This document shows positions 49,982-59,341 of a stretch of DNA of 64,000 bases, piece by piece. Under the pieces are notes generated by a model that did not search any database, was not told the DNA's origin, and saw only the letters and a program-made list of their open reading frames with translations. A program made the position numbers and the translations under genes. The DNA is taken from positions 86,005 through 150,004 of the forward strand of contig NZ_BAABJQ010000022.1 of assembly GCF_039543385.1 (NCBI RefSeq), in the 5' to 3' direction. Each line of letters begins with the position of its first letter. Position 1 is the stretch's first letter. The stretch comes from Rugosimonospora acidiphila. Its GTDB lineage: Bacteria > Actinomycetota > Actinomycetes > Mycobacteriales > Micromonosporaceae.

Positions 49982-50765
49982 ACTGGCCGTGGTGCCGGGT
50001 GCCCCGGAAGGGGCGCCCGGCACCGGGCCGGTGAAGTCCGCGCTGCGCACCGTCGAGCTGCTGGAGTTCTTCGCCGGCAACCGGGGCATGCACAGCCTGG
50101 CCGAGCTCCAGCAGAGCCTCGGTTACCCGAAGAGCAGCCTGTACATGCTGCTGCGCACGCTGACCGACCTCGGCTGGGTGGAGACCGACCCGACCGGCAC
50201 CCTGTACGGCATAGGCCTGCGCGCCCTGCTGGTCGGCACCTCCTACCTGGACGGCGACCACGTGCTGGCCGCCGCCCGGGACACCCTCGAGTGGCTGGCC
50301 GAGGCCACGACGGAGACCGTTCATCTCGCCCGGCTCGACGGCACCGACGTGGTCTACCTGGCCACCCGCGAGTCGCAGCACTACCTGCGCCCGATCTCCC
50401 GGGTCGGGCGCCGGCTGCCCGCACACACCACGTCGCTGGGCAAGGCGCTGCTGGCCGAGCGCGCCGACGCCGAGGTGCGGGCGCTGCTGCCCGCGCGGCT
50501 CGCGGCACTGACCCCGCACACGCTGGCCGACCACGACGCGCTGGCGGCGGACCTTTCGGCCATCCGCCAGCGCGGGTACGCGATCGATCACGAGGAGAAC
50601 GTGGCGGGTCTGCGCTGTTTCGGCGTCGCGCTGCGCTACCAGCGGCCGGCGCGGGACGCGATCAGCTGCTCGGTGCCGGTGGCCCGGCTGACCGAGGGCC
50701 GGCAGGAGCAGATCGCCGGCGCGCTGCTGGCCGCCCGCGACCGCCTGGAGCTCATCCTGCGGTAG
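49974..50765 (+). CDS. IclR-family regulator of the glucarate operon
   Basis: 263 residues from the ATG at 49974, inside the end of the dehydrogenase gene; an ATG at 49956 is also in frame. N-terminal winged HTH SLAELQQSLGYPKSSLYMLLRTLTDLGWVE, then the IclR effector domain with RVGRRLPAHTTSLGKALLAE and YAIDHEENVAGLRCFG. It probably senses glucarate or a pathway intermediate and acts at the GTTCA-N6-TGAAC repeat before kdgD, which would make it self-regulating as part of the operon. Confidence 0.9.
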   Translation: MPELAVVPGAPEGAPGTGPVKSALRTVELLEFFAGNRGMHSLAELQQSLGYPKSSLYMLLRTLTDLGWVETDPTGTLYGIGLRALLVGTSYLDGDHVLAAARDTLEWLAEATTETVHLARLDGTDVVYLATRESQHYLRPISRVGRRLPAHTTSLGKALLAERADAEVRALLPARLAALTPHTLADHDALAADLSAIRQRGYAIDHEENVAGLRCFGVALRYQRPARDAISCSVPVARLTEGRQEQIAGALLAARDRLELILR

Positions 50766-51019
50766 GGCGGTGGGCACGCCGAGCCTCCGGTACGGAACGT
50801 GTAGGTCTCTCGGCTGGCATCGAGGCGGCTTTGAGCTGTTCCGCATACGGTGACCCGGCCCGTGCCCGGCCGAGATCCCCAGGCCGGGGCAGGCCGGGCT
50901 GACGGCCTGGTCGGGGCCCTGGCCGTGGCGCGGCGGGCGGCACCCCTGGTCGGCAGCCGGGGCCGGCGGCCCGTCACCTACGCTGGCCACCAGTGCCGGC
51001 GTCATCCGAGAGGTCCGTT

Positions 51020-52051
51020 ATGAAGCTCGTTGTCATGATTCCTTGCCTCAACGAAGAGGCCACGCTGCCCCTGGTCTTCGAGACCATGCCGAAGTCGATC
51101 CCGGGGGTGGACAGCATAGAGGTGCTCATCATCAACGATGGCTCGACCGATCGCACCGTGGAGGTGGCCCAGGAGCTGGGGGTCAGGCATTTCGTGCATC
51201 ACCGGCGGAATCAGGGCCTGGCATACACGTTCCGGGACGGGCTGAAGGGCGCCCTGGAGATCGGCGCCGACATCATCGTCCTGACGGACGGCGACAACCA
51301 GTACCCGCAGGAACGGATCCCGGATCTGATCCAACCGATCCTGGACGGCAAGGCCGACGTGGTGATCGCGGACCGGGAGACCCAGACGATCGAGCACTTC
51401 TCCCCGCTGAAGAAGTTCTACCAGCGCAACGGGACCAAGTTTCTCAACCTGGTGGCCGGCACCGCCGTACCCGACGCCACCAGCGGCTTCCGGGCCTTCT
51501 CCCGGGAAGCGGCGCTCAAGCTCAACCTGGTCTCGCGCTACAGCTTCGGCATGGAAACGATCATCCAGTCCGGCCACAAGCGCATGGCCTTCGCCTTCAT
51601 CACGATCAAGACCAACCCCAAGACCCGCGAATCCCGCTTGATCAAGTCGAACATGACGCACGTACGCAAGTCCGGGGCCACCATTCTGCGCGGCCTCGTG
51701 ACCTACAAGCCGTACGCGCTGTTCCTGACGCTCGGCCTGTTCCTCCTGGTGGTGGGGCTGATCCCGTTCGTCCACTACCTCTACGTCATCCTCTTCACCT
51801 CGCTGCCCGCCACCGGCTCCCACCATCTCCAGTCGCTCATCATCGGCGGCACCATCCTCACGGCCTCGTTCTTCTCGCTCACCCTCGGCGTCGTGGCCGA
51901 CATGATCAGCGTCAACCGGGCGCTCCTGGAGGACGTCCTGACCGAGGTGAAGCGCGGCCGGACCAGCGAGACGGCGAGGCTGACCGTGCAGAACCTGAAC
52001 CACCACGAGAACGGGGCCACGAGGGAGCGCGCCGGAGCGCTGCGCGACTGA
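51020..52051 (+). CDS. Polyprenyl-phosphate glycosyltransferase, GtrB/Dpm1-like (GT2)
   Basis: 343 residues, ATG with GAGAGGT upstream. GT2 domain 1-230: VVMIPCLNEEATLPLV, LIINDGSTDRT and the DxD-type LTDGDNQYP. Two C-terminal membrane helices (about 235-260 and 270-300) match the GtrB/DPM group, which loads a sugar from a nucleotide donor onto undecaprenyl or decaprenyl phosphate at the inner face of the membrane. With the GT-C protein downstream and the GtrA protein it makes up a three-part surface glycosylation set. Confidence 0.87.
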   Translation: MKLVVMIPCLNEEATLPLVFETMPKSIPGVDSIEVLIINDGSTDRTVEVAQELGVRHFVHHRRNQGLAYTFRDGLKGALEIGADIIVLTDGDNQYPQERIPDLIQPILDGKADVVIADRETQTIEHFSPLKKFYQRNGTKFLNLVAGTAVPDATSGFRAFSREAALKLNLVSRYSFGMETIIQSGHKRMAFAFITIKTNPKTRESRLIKSNMTHVRKSGATILRGLVTYKPYALFLTLGLFLLVVGLIPFVHYLYVILFTSLPATGSHHLQSLIIGGTILTASFFSLTLGVVADMISVNRALLEDVLTEVKRGRTSETARLTVQNLNHHENGATRERAGALRD

Positions 52052-52156
52052 TCGAATTCGCCGAGCGGCGGGGCTCGGATTCCACCGGGGTAATATGCGC
52101 CCGCAGCATGATCCAGTGAAGCGATGTGGCCAGGTCACAGCGATGAGGAGGTTCGA

Positions 52157-53725
52157 GTGCAGCTCGCCATCGAGTCCGATTCCCGGCTGTCCAGCGGGGT
52201 CCGTGATCCGGGGCGACTGAAGGCGGGGTTGTCCCGCGTCGCCGGGCTGGTCCGCCGGCACTGGGTACTCTCGGCGCTGCTGGTGCTCGGCCTCGCCCTG
52301 CGCGTGGTGACGATGATCGCGTACCAACCGGCCATCCTGTACATCGACTCCGTCGCCTCGTACCTGCTGCCGCTGCCCAAGCTCAGCGTGACCGGGCAGG
52401 ATCCGATCGGCTACGACATCCTGCTGCTCAAGCCGCTGCTGGCGGTGGGCAATCTGGCCACCGTCGCCGCGTTCCAACATCTGCTCGGGCTGGGCATCGC
52501 GATCACCGGCTATGTCCTGCTGCTGCACAAGGGCGCCTGGCGCTGGGTCGCCGCGCTGGCCGTGGCGCCGGTGCTGCTCGACGCGTACCAGCTGCAGATC
52601 GAACACATGATCATGTCCGATCCGTTGTTCGAGGCGCTCTTGATGGCGGCCCTGACGGTGCTGGTCTGGCCGCGCCGGCCGGACTGGCGGCACGCCCTGA
52701 TCGCCGGGCTGCTGCTGGGCATCTCGGTACCGGTACGGCAGGCCGGCGAGCCCCTGTTCATTCCGGCGGTGCTCTACGTCCTGCTGGCCGGCATCGTGGT
52801 GGTCTGCTTCGCCCTTCCCGTGGCCGGGTACGCGACCCTCTACCACCACAGCACGGGAAAGTTCGGGCTCAGCCGCATCGGTGGCGACACGCTCTACGGC
52901 CGGGTGGCCACCTTCGCCGACTGCACCGGATTGTCCCTGCCCGCCGATGAGCGGATCCTGTGCCCGACCATGCCGCCGGACGAGCGCCCGGGCGCCGACT
53001 ACTGGGCGCACGACCCGCGTTCACTGTTCTTCGTCATGGAGAAGCAGGTGGGCACCAACGCGGAGGCCAACCGGCTGGCCGATGACTTCTCGAAGCGGAT
53101 CATCAAGCACCAGCCGCTGGACTTCGCGAAGGCGGTCGGCGCCGACGCGGTTAAGGTGTTCCAGTGGAACAGGCTGCATCAGGACCCCGCCGATCCACCG
53201 GTGGACCGCTGGCAGTTCCAGGTGGGCATGCCGCTGTTCCTGCCCCTGGTGAGCAACAGCGAGATCAGCATGCTCGACCACAAGTACGGCGACGGCAACC
53301 CGGTGACGGTGACCCCGCTGACCAAGTTCCTGCGCGCCTACCAGTTGCACGGTGGCTCCACGCCCGGACCGGTGGTGGCGCTGGCGATCCTGCTCGCGCT
53401 GGCGCCGCTGGTGCGGTGGCGCCGGTCGGGTCCGGCGCGGTTGCCGGCGCTGCTGTTCCTGCTCAGCGGTGCCGCGGTGCTGCTGTTCGGGGACGTCGTG
53501 CTGTTCTCCTGGCGCTACCAGCTGCCCGGCTACGTGCTGATCCCGGTGGCCGGGGTGCTGGGGCTGACCGCGGCGTTCGGCCGGGGGACGTCGGCGGTTT
53601 CGTCCAACCCGGGTTCGTCGAGCCGGGATTCGTCTGGCCCGGGTTCGTCTGGCCCGGGTTCGTCAGGGCCGGACGAGCAGGCTCCGGCGGACGGAGCGGC
53701 GACCCCTGCCGTGGACCGGGAGTAA
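52157..53725 (+). CDS. GT-C membrane glycosyltransferase (GtrC/GT39-like)
   Basis: 522 residues from the GTG that follows GAGGAGG. About ten membrane helices. The first outer loop carries the acidic pair site YIDSVASYLLPLP of GT-C enzymes, a second loop holds HMIMSDPLFEALL, and a soluble middle part (about 250-370) lies outside. The tail (last 45 residues) is made of SSGPGSS-like repeats. GT-C enzymes take a sugar from a polyprenyl phosphate and add it to a surface glycan or protein on the outer face. The acceptor is unknown. Confidence 0.8.
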   Translation: MQLAIESDSRLSSGVRDPGRLKAGLSRVAGLVRRHWVLSALLVLGLALRVVTMIAYQPAILYIDSVASYLLPLPKLSVTGQDPIGYDILLLKPLLAVGNLATVAAFQHLLGLGIAITGYVLLLHKGAWRWVAALAVAPVLLDAYQLQIEHMIMSDPLFEALLMAALTVLVWPRRPDWRHALIAGLLLGISVPVRQAGEPLFIPAVLYVLLAGIVVVCFALPVAGYATLYHHSTGKFGLSRIGGDTLYGRVATFADCTGLSLPADERILCPTMPPDERPGADYWAHDPRSLFFVMEKQVGTNAEANRLADDFSKRIIKHQPLDFAKAVGADAVKVFQWNRLHQDPADPPVDRWQFQVGMPLFLPLVSNSEISMLDHKYGDGNPVTVTPLTKFLRAYQLHGGSTPGPVVALAILLALAPLVRWRRSGPARLPALLFLLSGAAVLLFGDVVLFSWRYQLPGYVLIPVAGVLGLTAAFGRGTSAVSSNPGSSSRDSSGPGSSGPGSSGPDEQAPADGAATPAVDRE

Positions 53726-53811
53726 CGGGCTTTCGGCGGCCGGTCCGCGGGCCGGATCCGGAGAGCCGGATCGGGTCGGGCCGGCCGGGGAAAGTGGTGG
53801 CCGCCGGGCGG

Positions 53812-54270
53812 CTACACCCCGGTGGACTCCTCCACCTGCGCGGGGCGGAAGATGACCCGGTCGAGTACCGCGAACTTGACCAGGAACATGGCCGCGTAGG
53901 TGGCGAAGTAACTGGCCTCCACCACGATGGCGAGATGATCGGCGAAGGCGGTGACATGCGGGGCGTAGGACTTGGTAACCCGGGTCACTCCCGCGGCGGC
54001 CAGGGCCGTGGCGATCGCGAGCACCGCGTACGAGCCCAGGTCGCGGCGCAGCCCCATCCGGCTGTGCCGGCCCCACGCCCAGTACCGGTTGGACACGAAG
54101 TTGACCAGGGCACCGGACGCGAAGGCGGTCAGACTGGCGACCTCCGGCGGTGCGTGCAGGGTGTGAAACATCACCCAGAAGTCGACCGCGCTGACTACGC
54201 TAGCCAATGCCGAACCCAGGGCAAACCGGACGAAGCGGCGTACTCGGGGAGTGATCGTTATTGGCCGCAC
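53812..54270 (-). CDS. GtrA-family membrane protein, putative polyprenyl-phosphate-sugar flippase
   Basis: 152 residues, GTG start after AAAGGAAG. Four membrane helices with RFALGSALASVVSAVDFWVMF and NFVSNRYWAWGR, the conserved N-F-x-x-x-R/K-x-W of GtrA proteins. GtrA is thought to flip polyprenyl-phosphate sugars made by GtrB to the outside for GtrC. Here it is convergent with the GT-C gene and divergent from sqdB, from which it is separated by 196 bp of AT-richer DNA that holds both promoters. Confidence 0.88.
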   Translation of the reverse strand: MRPITITPRVRRFVRFALGSALASVVSAVDFWVMFHTLHAPPEVASLTAFASGALVNFVSNRYWAWGRHSRMGLRRDLGSYAVLAIATALAAAGVTRVTKSYAPHVTAFADHLAIVVEASYFATYAAMFLVKFAVLDRVIFRPAQVEESTGV

Positions 54271-54366
54271 GTGTGCTTCCTTTCGACGAGGCCGGTCCAG
54301 CCTAGTCAGGTAGCCCGACCCCCGGTCGCGTCCGGGGTGGCCTCCCTGCGATCATCGATCTGACTC

Positions 54367-54379
54367 CAATGAACCATTG
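54367..54379. promoter_or_regulatory. CAATG-AAC-CATTG inverted repeat between gtrA-like gene and sqdB
   Basis: Perfect 5-bp arms in the divergent promoter region, about 90 bp before sqdB and 100 bp before the GtrA gene. It could coordinate both genes. No regulator is known. Confidence 0.35.
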
Positions 54380-54466
54380 AGGTTGTAAACGTACGATCAT
54401 GGGTAGAAATCGATTGCCGTCTGAACCGGGGATTCCTTGGGGTGTGGTCGGCGAAAGGAGTGTGGG

Positions 54467-55624
54467 ATGCGGATACTCGTCCTCGGTGGAGACGGCTACC
54501 TAGGCTGGCCTACTGCGGTACATCTATCCGAGTGCGGACATGACGTCGGAGTCGCGGACAATTTCGTGCGGCGCCAATACGATCATGAGCTCGGGGTGCA
54601 GAGCCTGGTACCGATCGAGCCGCTTTCGGTTCGGGTCAAGGCCTGGCGCGAGGTGTCCGGCAAGCAGATCGAGACCTATGTCGGCGACCTCACCGACTCC
54701 GAGTTCACGTACCGGATGATCCGCGAGTTCCGGCCGGACGCCGTGGTGCACTTCGCCGAGCAGCGGGCCGCGCCGTACTCGATGATCGACCGTGCGCATG
54801 CCGTCTACACGCAGACGAACAACGTGGTCGGCAACCTGAACCTGCTCTACGCGATCGCCGAGACCAACCCGGACATCCACCTGGTCAAGCTCGGCACGAT
54901 GGGGGAGTACGGCTACCCCAACATCGACATCGAAGAGGGCTGGCTGAACATCACGCACAACGGTCGCACCGACCGGATGCTGTACCCGAAGCGGCCGGGC
55001 TCGTTCTACCACCTGTCCAAGGTGCACGACAGCCACAACATCGAGTTCGCCTGCCGGATCTGGGGTCTGCGCGCCACCGACCTCAACCAGGGCATCGTGT
55101 ACGGCCAGCAGACCGACGAGACGATCCGGGACGAGCGCCTGGCCACCCGGTTCGACTACGACGCGGTCTTCGGCACCGTGCTGAACCGGTTCGTGATCCT
55201 GGCCGCGCTGGGCCAGCCGCTGACCGTGTACGGCGAGGGCGGCCAGACCCGGGGCCTGATCGACATCCGGGACACCGTGGAGTGCATCCGGCTGGCCGCG
55301 GAGAACCCGGCCGAGCGCGGCGAGTTCCGGGTGTTCAACCAGATGACCGAGGCCATGTCGGTGCTGGACATCGCCAAGCTGGTGGCCGACCTGCACCCGA
55401 ACGCGGTCGACGTGGAGCACCTGGACAACCCGCGGGTCGAGGCGGAGTCCCACTACTACAAGGTGACTCACACCCGGCTGGTCGAGTTGGGCCTCAAGCC
55501 CCACCTGCTGTCGGACACCCTGCTCACCTCGCTGTACGGCATCGCGGACCAGTACAAGCACCGGGCCGACCTCGACGCGCTGCGTCCGGGCGTCCGGTGG
55601 CGGGCCGCCGCTGAAGGCAAGTGA
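54467..55624 (+). CDS. sqdB: UDP-sulfoquinovose synthase
   Basis: 385 residues from MRILVLGGDGYLGWPTAVHL, ATG with AAAGGAG upstream. It is close throughout to plant SQD1 and bacterial SqdB: Thr144 and Glu147 in KLGTMGEYGYPNIDIEEG, the active Tyr181 and Lys185 in SFYHLSKVHDSHN, and NQGIVYGQQTDET. It makes UDP-sulfoquinovose from UDP-glucose and sulfite with bound NAD. The usual product is the sulfolipid SQDG, but no SqdX/SqdD-type transferase is adjacent. Instead a Gtr-like set is, which raises the idea of a sulfoquinovose-bearing surface glycan. Confidence 0.95.
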   Translation: MRILVLGGDGYLGWPTAVHLSECGHDVGVADNFVRRQYDHELGVQSLVPIEPLSVRVKAWREVSGKQIETYVGDLTDSEFTYRMIREFRPDAVVHFAEQRAAPYSMIDRAHAVYTQTNNVVGNLNLLYAIAETNPDIHLVKLGTMGEYGYPNIDIEEGWLNITHNGRTDRMLYPKRPGSFYHLSKVHDSHNIEFACRIWGLRATDLNQGIVYGQQTDETIRDERLATRFDYDAVFGTVLNRFVILAALGQPLTVYGEGGQTRGLIDIRDTVECIRLAAENPAERGEFRVFNQMTEAMSVLDIAKLVADLHPNAVDVEHLDNPRVEAESHYYKVTHTRLVELGLKPHLLSDTLLTSLYGIADQYKHRADLDALRPGVRWRAAAEGK

Positions 55625-55643
55625 CCAGGTAATTCGGGCGGAC

Positions 55644-55676
55644 AACACCCGGTCGGGCGAAGCCCGGCCGGGTGTT
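55644..55676 (+). terminator. Terminator after sqdB
   Basis: AACACCCGGTCGGGC, loop GAA, then the matching GCCCGGCCGGGTGTT: a 15-bp stem with one T-G pair. Confidence 0.9.
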
Positions 55677-55789
55677 CGCATGTCCACACCCCGTGACCGG
55701 TCCGGCTCGGCGCCTCCGGCGCCGCGGCAACTGGACTGGTCGGCGCACCGGCCGGGGGCCGGGCTCCGGCGGTTACCTATGATCGGCCC

Positions 55790-56698
55790 GTGACGCTTCG
55801 CTTTGGCCTGTTGGGGACCGGGCACTGGGCCGCCGAGACGCAGGCGGCCGGCCTGGACGGCCACCCCGAGATCGAGTTCGTCGGCGTGTGGGGGCGCGAC
55901 CCCGTCAAGGCCGAAGCCCTGGCCAGCCGGTACCGGGTGCGGTCGTTCGCCGACGTCGACGAGCTGATCGGCGCCGTCGACGCGGTCGCCATGGCCCTGC
56001 CGCCCGACGTGCAGGCCCCGCTGGCCATCCGGGCCGCCGAGGCCGGCCGGCACCTGCTGCTCGACAAGCCGGTGGCCCTGGATCTCGACCAGGCCGACCG
56101 GCTGGTCCAGGCGGTCACCGGTGCCGGCGTCGCGTCGCTGGTGTTCGTCACCAACCGGTACCGGCCCAACGTCCAGGCCTTCGTCGACGGGGCGGTGGCC
56201 ACCGGCGGCTGGTCCGGCGCCCAGGTCACCTTCCTCAACTCGATCTTCGGTGCGGACAGCCCGTACGCCGGCTCGTCCTGGCGGCGCCGGTGGGGCGGGC
56301 TGTGGGACTTCGCACCGCACCCGCTGTCCGTGCTGCTGCCCGTGCTCGGGCCGGTGGTCGAGGTGACCGCCGCGCACGCGCCGCACGACACCGTGCACGC
56401 GATCCTGCGCCACGCGGACGCGGTCAGCACGCTGACGGTGAGCGTGAACGCCCCGCCAGCGGTGTCCATCTACGAGACGGTGCTGTTCGGTGAGGCGGGC
56501 GTGGCCCGCATGCCGGAGCCCGAGGGCGAGTCGGTGGACGCGTTCCGGGCGGCGGCGTCGCGGCTGGTCGGCAACGTGGCCGCCGGGGTGCGCACCGATC
56601 CGCTGGACGTGCGGGCCGGCCGGGACACGGTGGCGGTGCTCGCCGCGGTGCAGGCATCCGCGGACGGCGGCGGGGCGCCGCAGGGGGTACGTTACTGA
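55790..56698 (+). CDS. Gfo/Idh/MocA-family oxidoreductase
   Basis: 302 residues, GTG start preceded by TATGAT at the right distance for a leaderless mRNA. The Rossmann start is LRFGLLGTGHWAAETQAAG, followed by the DKPVALD loop whose Lys binds substrate, and a C-terminal sheet with a likely catalytic His in DFAPHPLSVLLP. Acts on a sugar, inositol or related polyol with NAD(P); substrate not readable. It heads a run of three dehydrogenase genes with the two SDRs. Confidence 0.85.
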   Translation: MTLRFGLLGTGHWAAETQAAGLDGHPEIEFVGVWGRDPVKAEALASRYRVRSFADVDELIGAVDAVAMALPPDVQAPLAIRAAEAGRHLLLDKPVALDLDQADRLVQAVTGAGVASLVFVTNRYRPNVQAFVDGAVATGGWSGAQVTFLNSIFGADSPYAGSSWRRRWGGLWDFAPHPLSVLLPVLGPVVEVTAAHAPHDTVHAILRHADAVSTLTVSVNAPPAVSIYETVLFGEAGVARMPEPEGESVDAFRAAASRLVGNVAAGVRTDPLDVRAGRDTVAVLAAVQASADGGGAPQGVRY

Positions 56699-56727
56699 CA
56701 AGTACGCCAAAGACAGGGGGCCCCTCG

Positions 56728-57528
56728 ATGCCGATCACGCTGTCCGGTGCGGTGGTCGTGGTGACCGGCGGAGCGAGCGGGATCGGCGCGGCACTGGCCA
56801 GGCGGTTCGCCGCCGAGGGCGCCCGGGCCGTCGTGGTGGCCGACCTGGACGCGGCCGGTGCCGAGGCCGTCGCGGGCGGGCTGGACTGCCCGGTCCGGCT
56901 CGGGGTCGGGCTCGACGTCGCGGACGAGGAGCAGGTGGCCGCGCTGGCCGCCCGGGTGGCCGAACAGCTCGGCCCGATCGACCTGTACTGCTCCAACGCC
57001 GGTGTGGCCGGCAGCCCCGGCCTGGGCACCGACCAGGACTGGGCCCGCGCCTTCGGCGTCAACGTGCTGGCCCACCTCTACGTGGCCCGGCACGTGGTAC
57101 CGGCGATGGTCGCCCGCGGCTCCGGCCACCTCCTGATCACCGCCTCGGCGGCGGGGCTGCTGGCCGAGGCCGACCTCGCCGCGTACTCGGTGACCAAGCA
57201 CGGCAGCGTGGCGCTGGCCGAATGGCTGGCGATCCAGCACGCCGAGGCGGGCGTGGGGTTCTCGTGCCTGTGCCCGCAGGCGGTGAACACCCCGATGCTG
57301 GCGCGGGCGCCGGGCGAGTCCACCACGCGGGCGGCCGGCGCGGCCCTCGAGCCGGAGCAGGTCTGCGACTCGGTGATCGAGGCGCTGGCCGCGGGCCGCT
57401 TCCTGATCCTGCCGCACGCCGCGGTCCACGAGTACGAGCGGCAGCGCGCCGCCGACCGCGACCGCTGGCTGTCCGGCGTGCGGCGGCTGCGCGCACGGGC
57501 GCGCGGCGCGTCAACCGCAACCGACTGA
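56728..57528 (+). CDS. Short-chain dehydrogenase/reductase
   Basis: 266 residues. TGGASGIG cofactor loop, CSNAGVAG, catalytic Ser in LITASAAGLL and Tyr/Lys in AYSVTKHG. The C-terminal helix ends in an Arg-rich tail. It follows the Gfo/Idh gene by 29 bp and precedes a second SDR by 18 bp, so an operon is likely. The substrate is unknown; alcohols of lipids or sugars are usual. Confidence 0.87.
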   Translation: MPITLSGAVVVVTGGASGIGAALARRFAAEGARAVVVADLDAAGAEAVAGGLDCPVRLGVGLDVADEEQVAALAARVAEQLGPIDLYCSNAGVAGSPGLGTDQDWARAFGVNVLAHLYVARHVVPAMVARGSGHLLITASAAGLLAEADLAAYSVTKHGSVALAEWLAIQHAEAGVGFSCLCPQAVNTPMLARAPGESTTRAAGAALEPEQVCDSVIEALAAGRFLILPHAAVHEYERQRAADRDRWLSGVRRLRARARGASTATD

Positions 57529-57546
57529 TTGAGAAGGGAACCGCCG

Positions 57547-58299
57547 ATGTCGAAGCACGTCGCGATCGTGACCGGAGCCGCCCGGGGGATCGGCGCCGCC
57601 ACCGCCATCCGGCTGGCCCGCGACGGGCTCGCCGTGGCAGTCCTCGACCTGGTGGAGGATGCCTGCCACGACACGGTGGAGGCCATCACCGCCGCCGGGG
57701 GACAGGCGATCGCGGTGGGTACTGACGTCGCCGACGCCGGGCAGGTGGCCGACGCCGTCGCCCGGGTCGCCGATGAGCTGGGCCCGCCGACGGTCCTGGT
57801 CAACAACGCCGGGGTGCTGCGCGACAACCTGCTGTTCAAGATGACCGAGGAGGACTGGGACACGGTCCTGGGCGTGCACCTGCGCGGCGCCTTCCTGTGC
57901 AGCCGCGCGGCGCAGGCGTACATGACCAAGGCTCAGTACGGCCGCATCATCAACCTGTCGAGCACCTCGGCGCTGGGCAATCGCGGGCAGGCCAACTACG
58001 CCGCGGCCAAGGCTGGCATGCAGGGCTTCACCAAGACGCTGGCGATCGAGCTGGGCCCGTTCGGGGTGACCGTGAACGCGGTCGCGCCGGGCTTCATCGT
58101 CACCGACATGACGGCGGCCACCGCCGCCCGGATGAAGATCGACTTTGACGAGCTGCAGAAGCGGGCCAGCGAGGAGATCCCGGTGCGCCGGGTGGGCCGG
58201 CCCGAGGACGTCGCCAACACGGTGTCGTTCCTGGCCAGCGAGGACGCGTCGTTCGTCTCCGGCCAGGTCATCTACGTCGCCGGCGGGCCGAGGGCCTGA
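57547..58299 (+). CDS. FabG-like SDR (3-oxoacyl reductase type)
   Basis: 250 residues, ATG with GAAGGGAAC upstream. TGAARGIG, NNAGVLRDNLLFKM, catalytic Ser in INLSSTSALGN, Tyr/Lys in NYAAAKAGM, and the C-terminal GQVIYVAGGPRA that closes FabG-type tetramers. Reduces a 3-oxoacyl chain or related ketone with NADPH. It is not in a fatty-acid synthesis cluster, so the physiological substrate may differ. A perfect terminator follows. Confidence 0.87.
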   Translation: MSKHVAIVTGAARGIGAATAIRLARDGLAVAVLDLVEDACHDTVEAITAAGGQAIAVGTDVADAGQVADAVARVADELGPPTVLVNNAGVLRDNLLFKMTEEDWDTVLGVHLRGAFLCSRAAQAYMTKAQYGRIINLSSTSALGNRGQANYAAAKAGMQGFTKTLAIELGPFGVTVNAVAPGFIVTDMTAATAARMKIDFDELQKRASEEIPVRRVGRPEDVANTVSFLASEDASFVSGQVIYVAGGPRA

Positions 58300-58305
58300 C
58301 CCGGC

Positions 58306-58343
58306 GGGGATTCGGGTACGCCGCCCGGCGCACCCGAATCCCC
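58306..58343. terminator. Bidirectional terminator
   Basis: GGGGATTCGGGT (58306-58317) and ACCCGAATCCCC (58332-58343), a perfect 12-bp stem between convergent SDR and LLM genes. Confidence 0.92.
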
Positions 58344-58350
58344 GAAGCCG

Positions 58351-59223
58351 CTACCAGGACGCGACCTCCGGGATGATCCGCTGCCCGATGACCTCCAGCG
58401 GCTTCACCTGCCAGACGTCCGTGACCGCCCCGATCGCCGCCTGGAAGCCCAGGTCGGCCAGGCGGCGCAGGTCGGTCAGGGTCTCGTCCACCCGTTCCCC
58501 GTTGGGCCCGACGTTGAACAGGTAGTACGCCGTCTTGAGGATCTCCTCGTACGGGCGGCCGAGGCGCTCGCAGTGTCCGCGCAGCACATCCAGCTTGTGC
58601 GCCACGTCCGGGGTCTCGAACAGGTTGCAGGCGTCGGCGTACTGGGCCACCATCCGCAGCGTTTTTCTCTCGCCCCCGCCGCCGACCATGATCGGCGGGT
58701 GCGGCCGGCGCAGCGACTGCGGCGAGTTCAGCGGCCGGTCCAGCTGATAGTGCCGGCCGCGGTACGGGGAGTCGTCGCCGCGCCACATCTGCAGGCAGAT
58801 CTGCAGCGCCTCCTCCAGCCGCTCGAACCGCTCGGCGAGCGGCGGGAACGGCACACCGAGGCCGCGCGACTCCTCCTCGTTCCACGCGGCGCCGATGCCC
58901 AGCCAGGCCCGGCCGCCGGACAGCACGTCGAGAGTGGTCAGCGTCTTCGCCAGGATCCCCGGGTACCGGTAGACGACGCCGGTCATCACGGTCAGCAACT
59001 GCGCCCGGGTGGTGTGTGCCGCCAGGTAACCCAGCGTGGTGTAGGCCTCCAGCATCTCGTGCTCGGTGGGGCCCACCCCGCCGATCTGGAAGAAGTGATC
59101 CATCACCGCGACATAGTCGAAGCCCTGCTCGTCGGCGACGCGGGCCACGGTCGCCAGGTCGGCGCCCAGCGCCGCCGGGCCCGTCGGCGTGGTGAAATCC
59201 GGAATCTGCAGGCCGATCTGCAT
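58351..59223 (-). CDS. LLM-class F420-dependent oxidoreductase
   Basis: 290 residues of the luciferase-like TIM barrel. It starts MQIGLQIPDFTTPTGP and has RAWLGIGAAWNEEESRGLGVPFPP, the signature of the actinobacterial F420-dependent branch, and PPIMVGGGGERKTLRMVAQYAD. It uses reduced F420 or FMN on an unknown substrate. Convergent with the SDR operon and upstream of xylR on the same strand. The 118 bp before its start contain tttcggtccc/tttcagtccc direct repeats. Confidence 0.88.
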   Translation of the reverse strand: MQIGLQIPDFTTPTGPAALGADLATVARVADEQGFDYVAVMDHFFQIGGVGPTEHEMLEAYTTLGYLAAHTTRAQLLTVMTGVVYRYPGILAKTLTTLDVLSGGRAWLGIGAAWNEEESRGLGVPFPPLAERFERLEEALQICLQMWRGDDSPYRGRHYQLDRPLNSPQSLRRPHPPIMVGGGGERKTLRMVAQYADACNLFETPDVAHKLDVLRGHCERLGRPYEEILKTAYYLFNVGPNGERVDETLTDLRRLADLGFQAAIGAVTDVWQVKPLEVIGQRIIPEVASW

Positions 59224-59341
59224 GTCGAGCGCCCTCCGGTTCGGTGAAACAACAGATCCGATTCTTCCAGTTCTTTCGGTCCCGGTCGGGTCCTTTCAGT
59301 CCCGATCCGGCCGGCGCGGGGTTCCCGCCGGCCCCGCTGAG

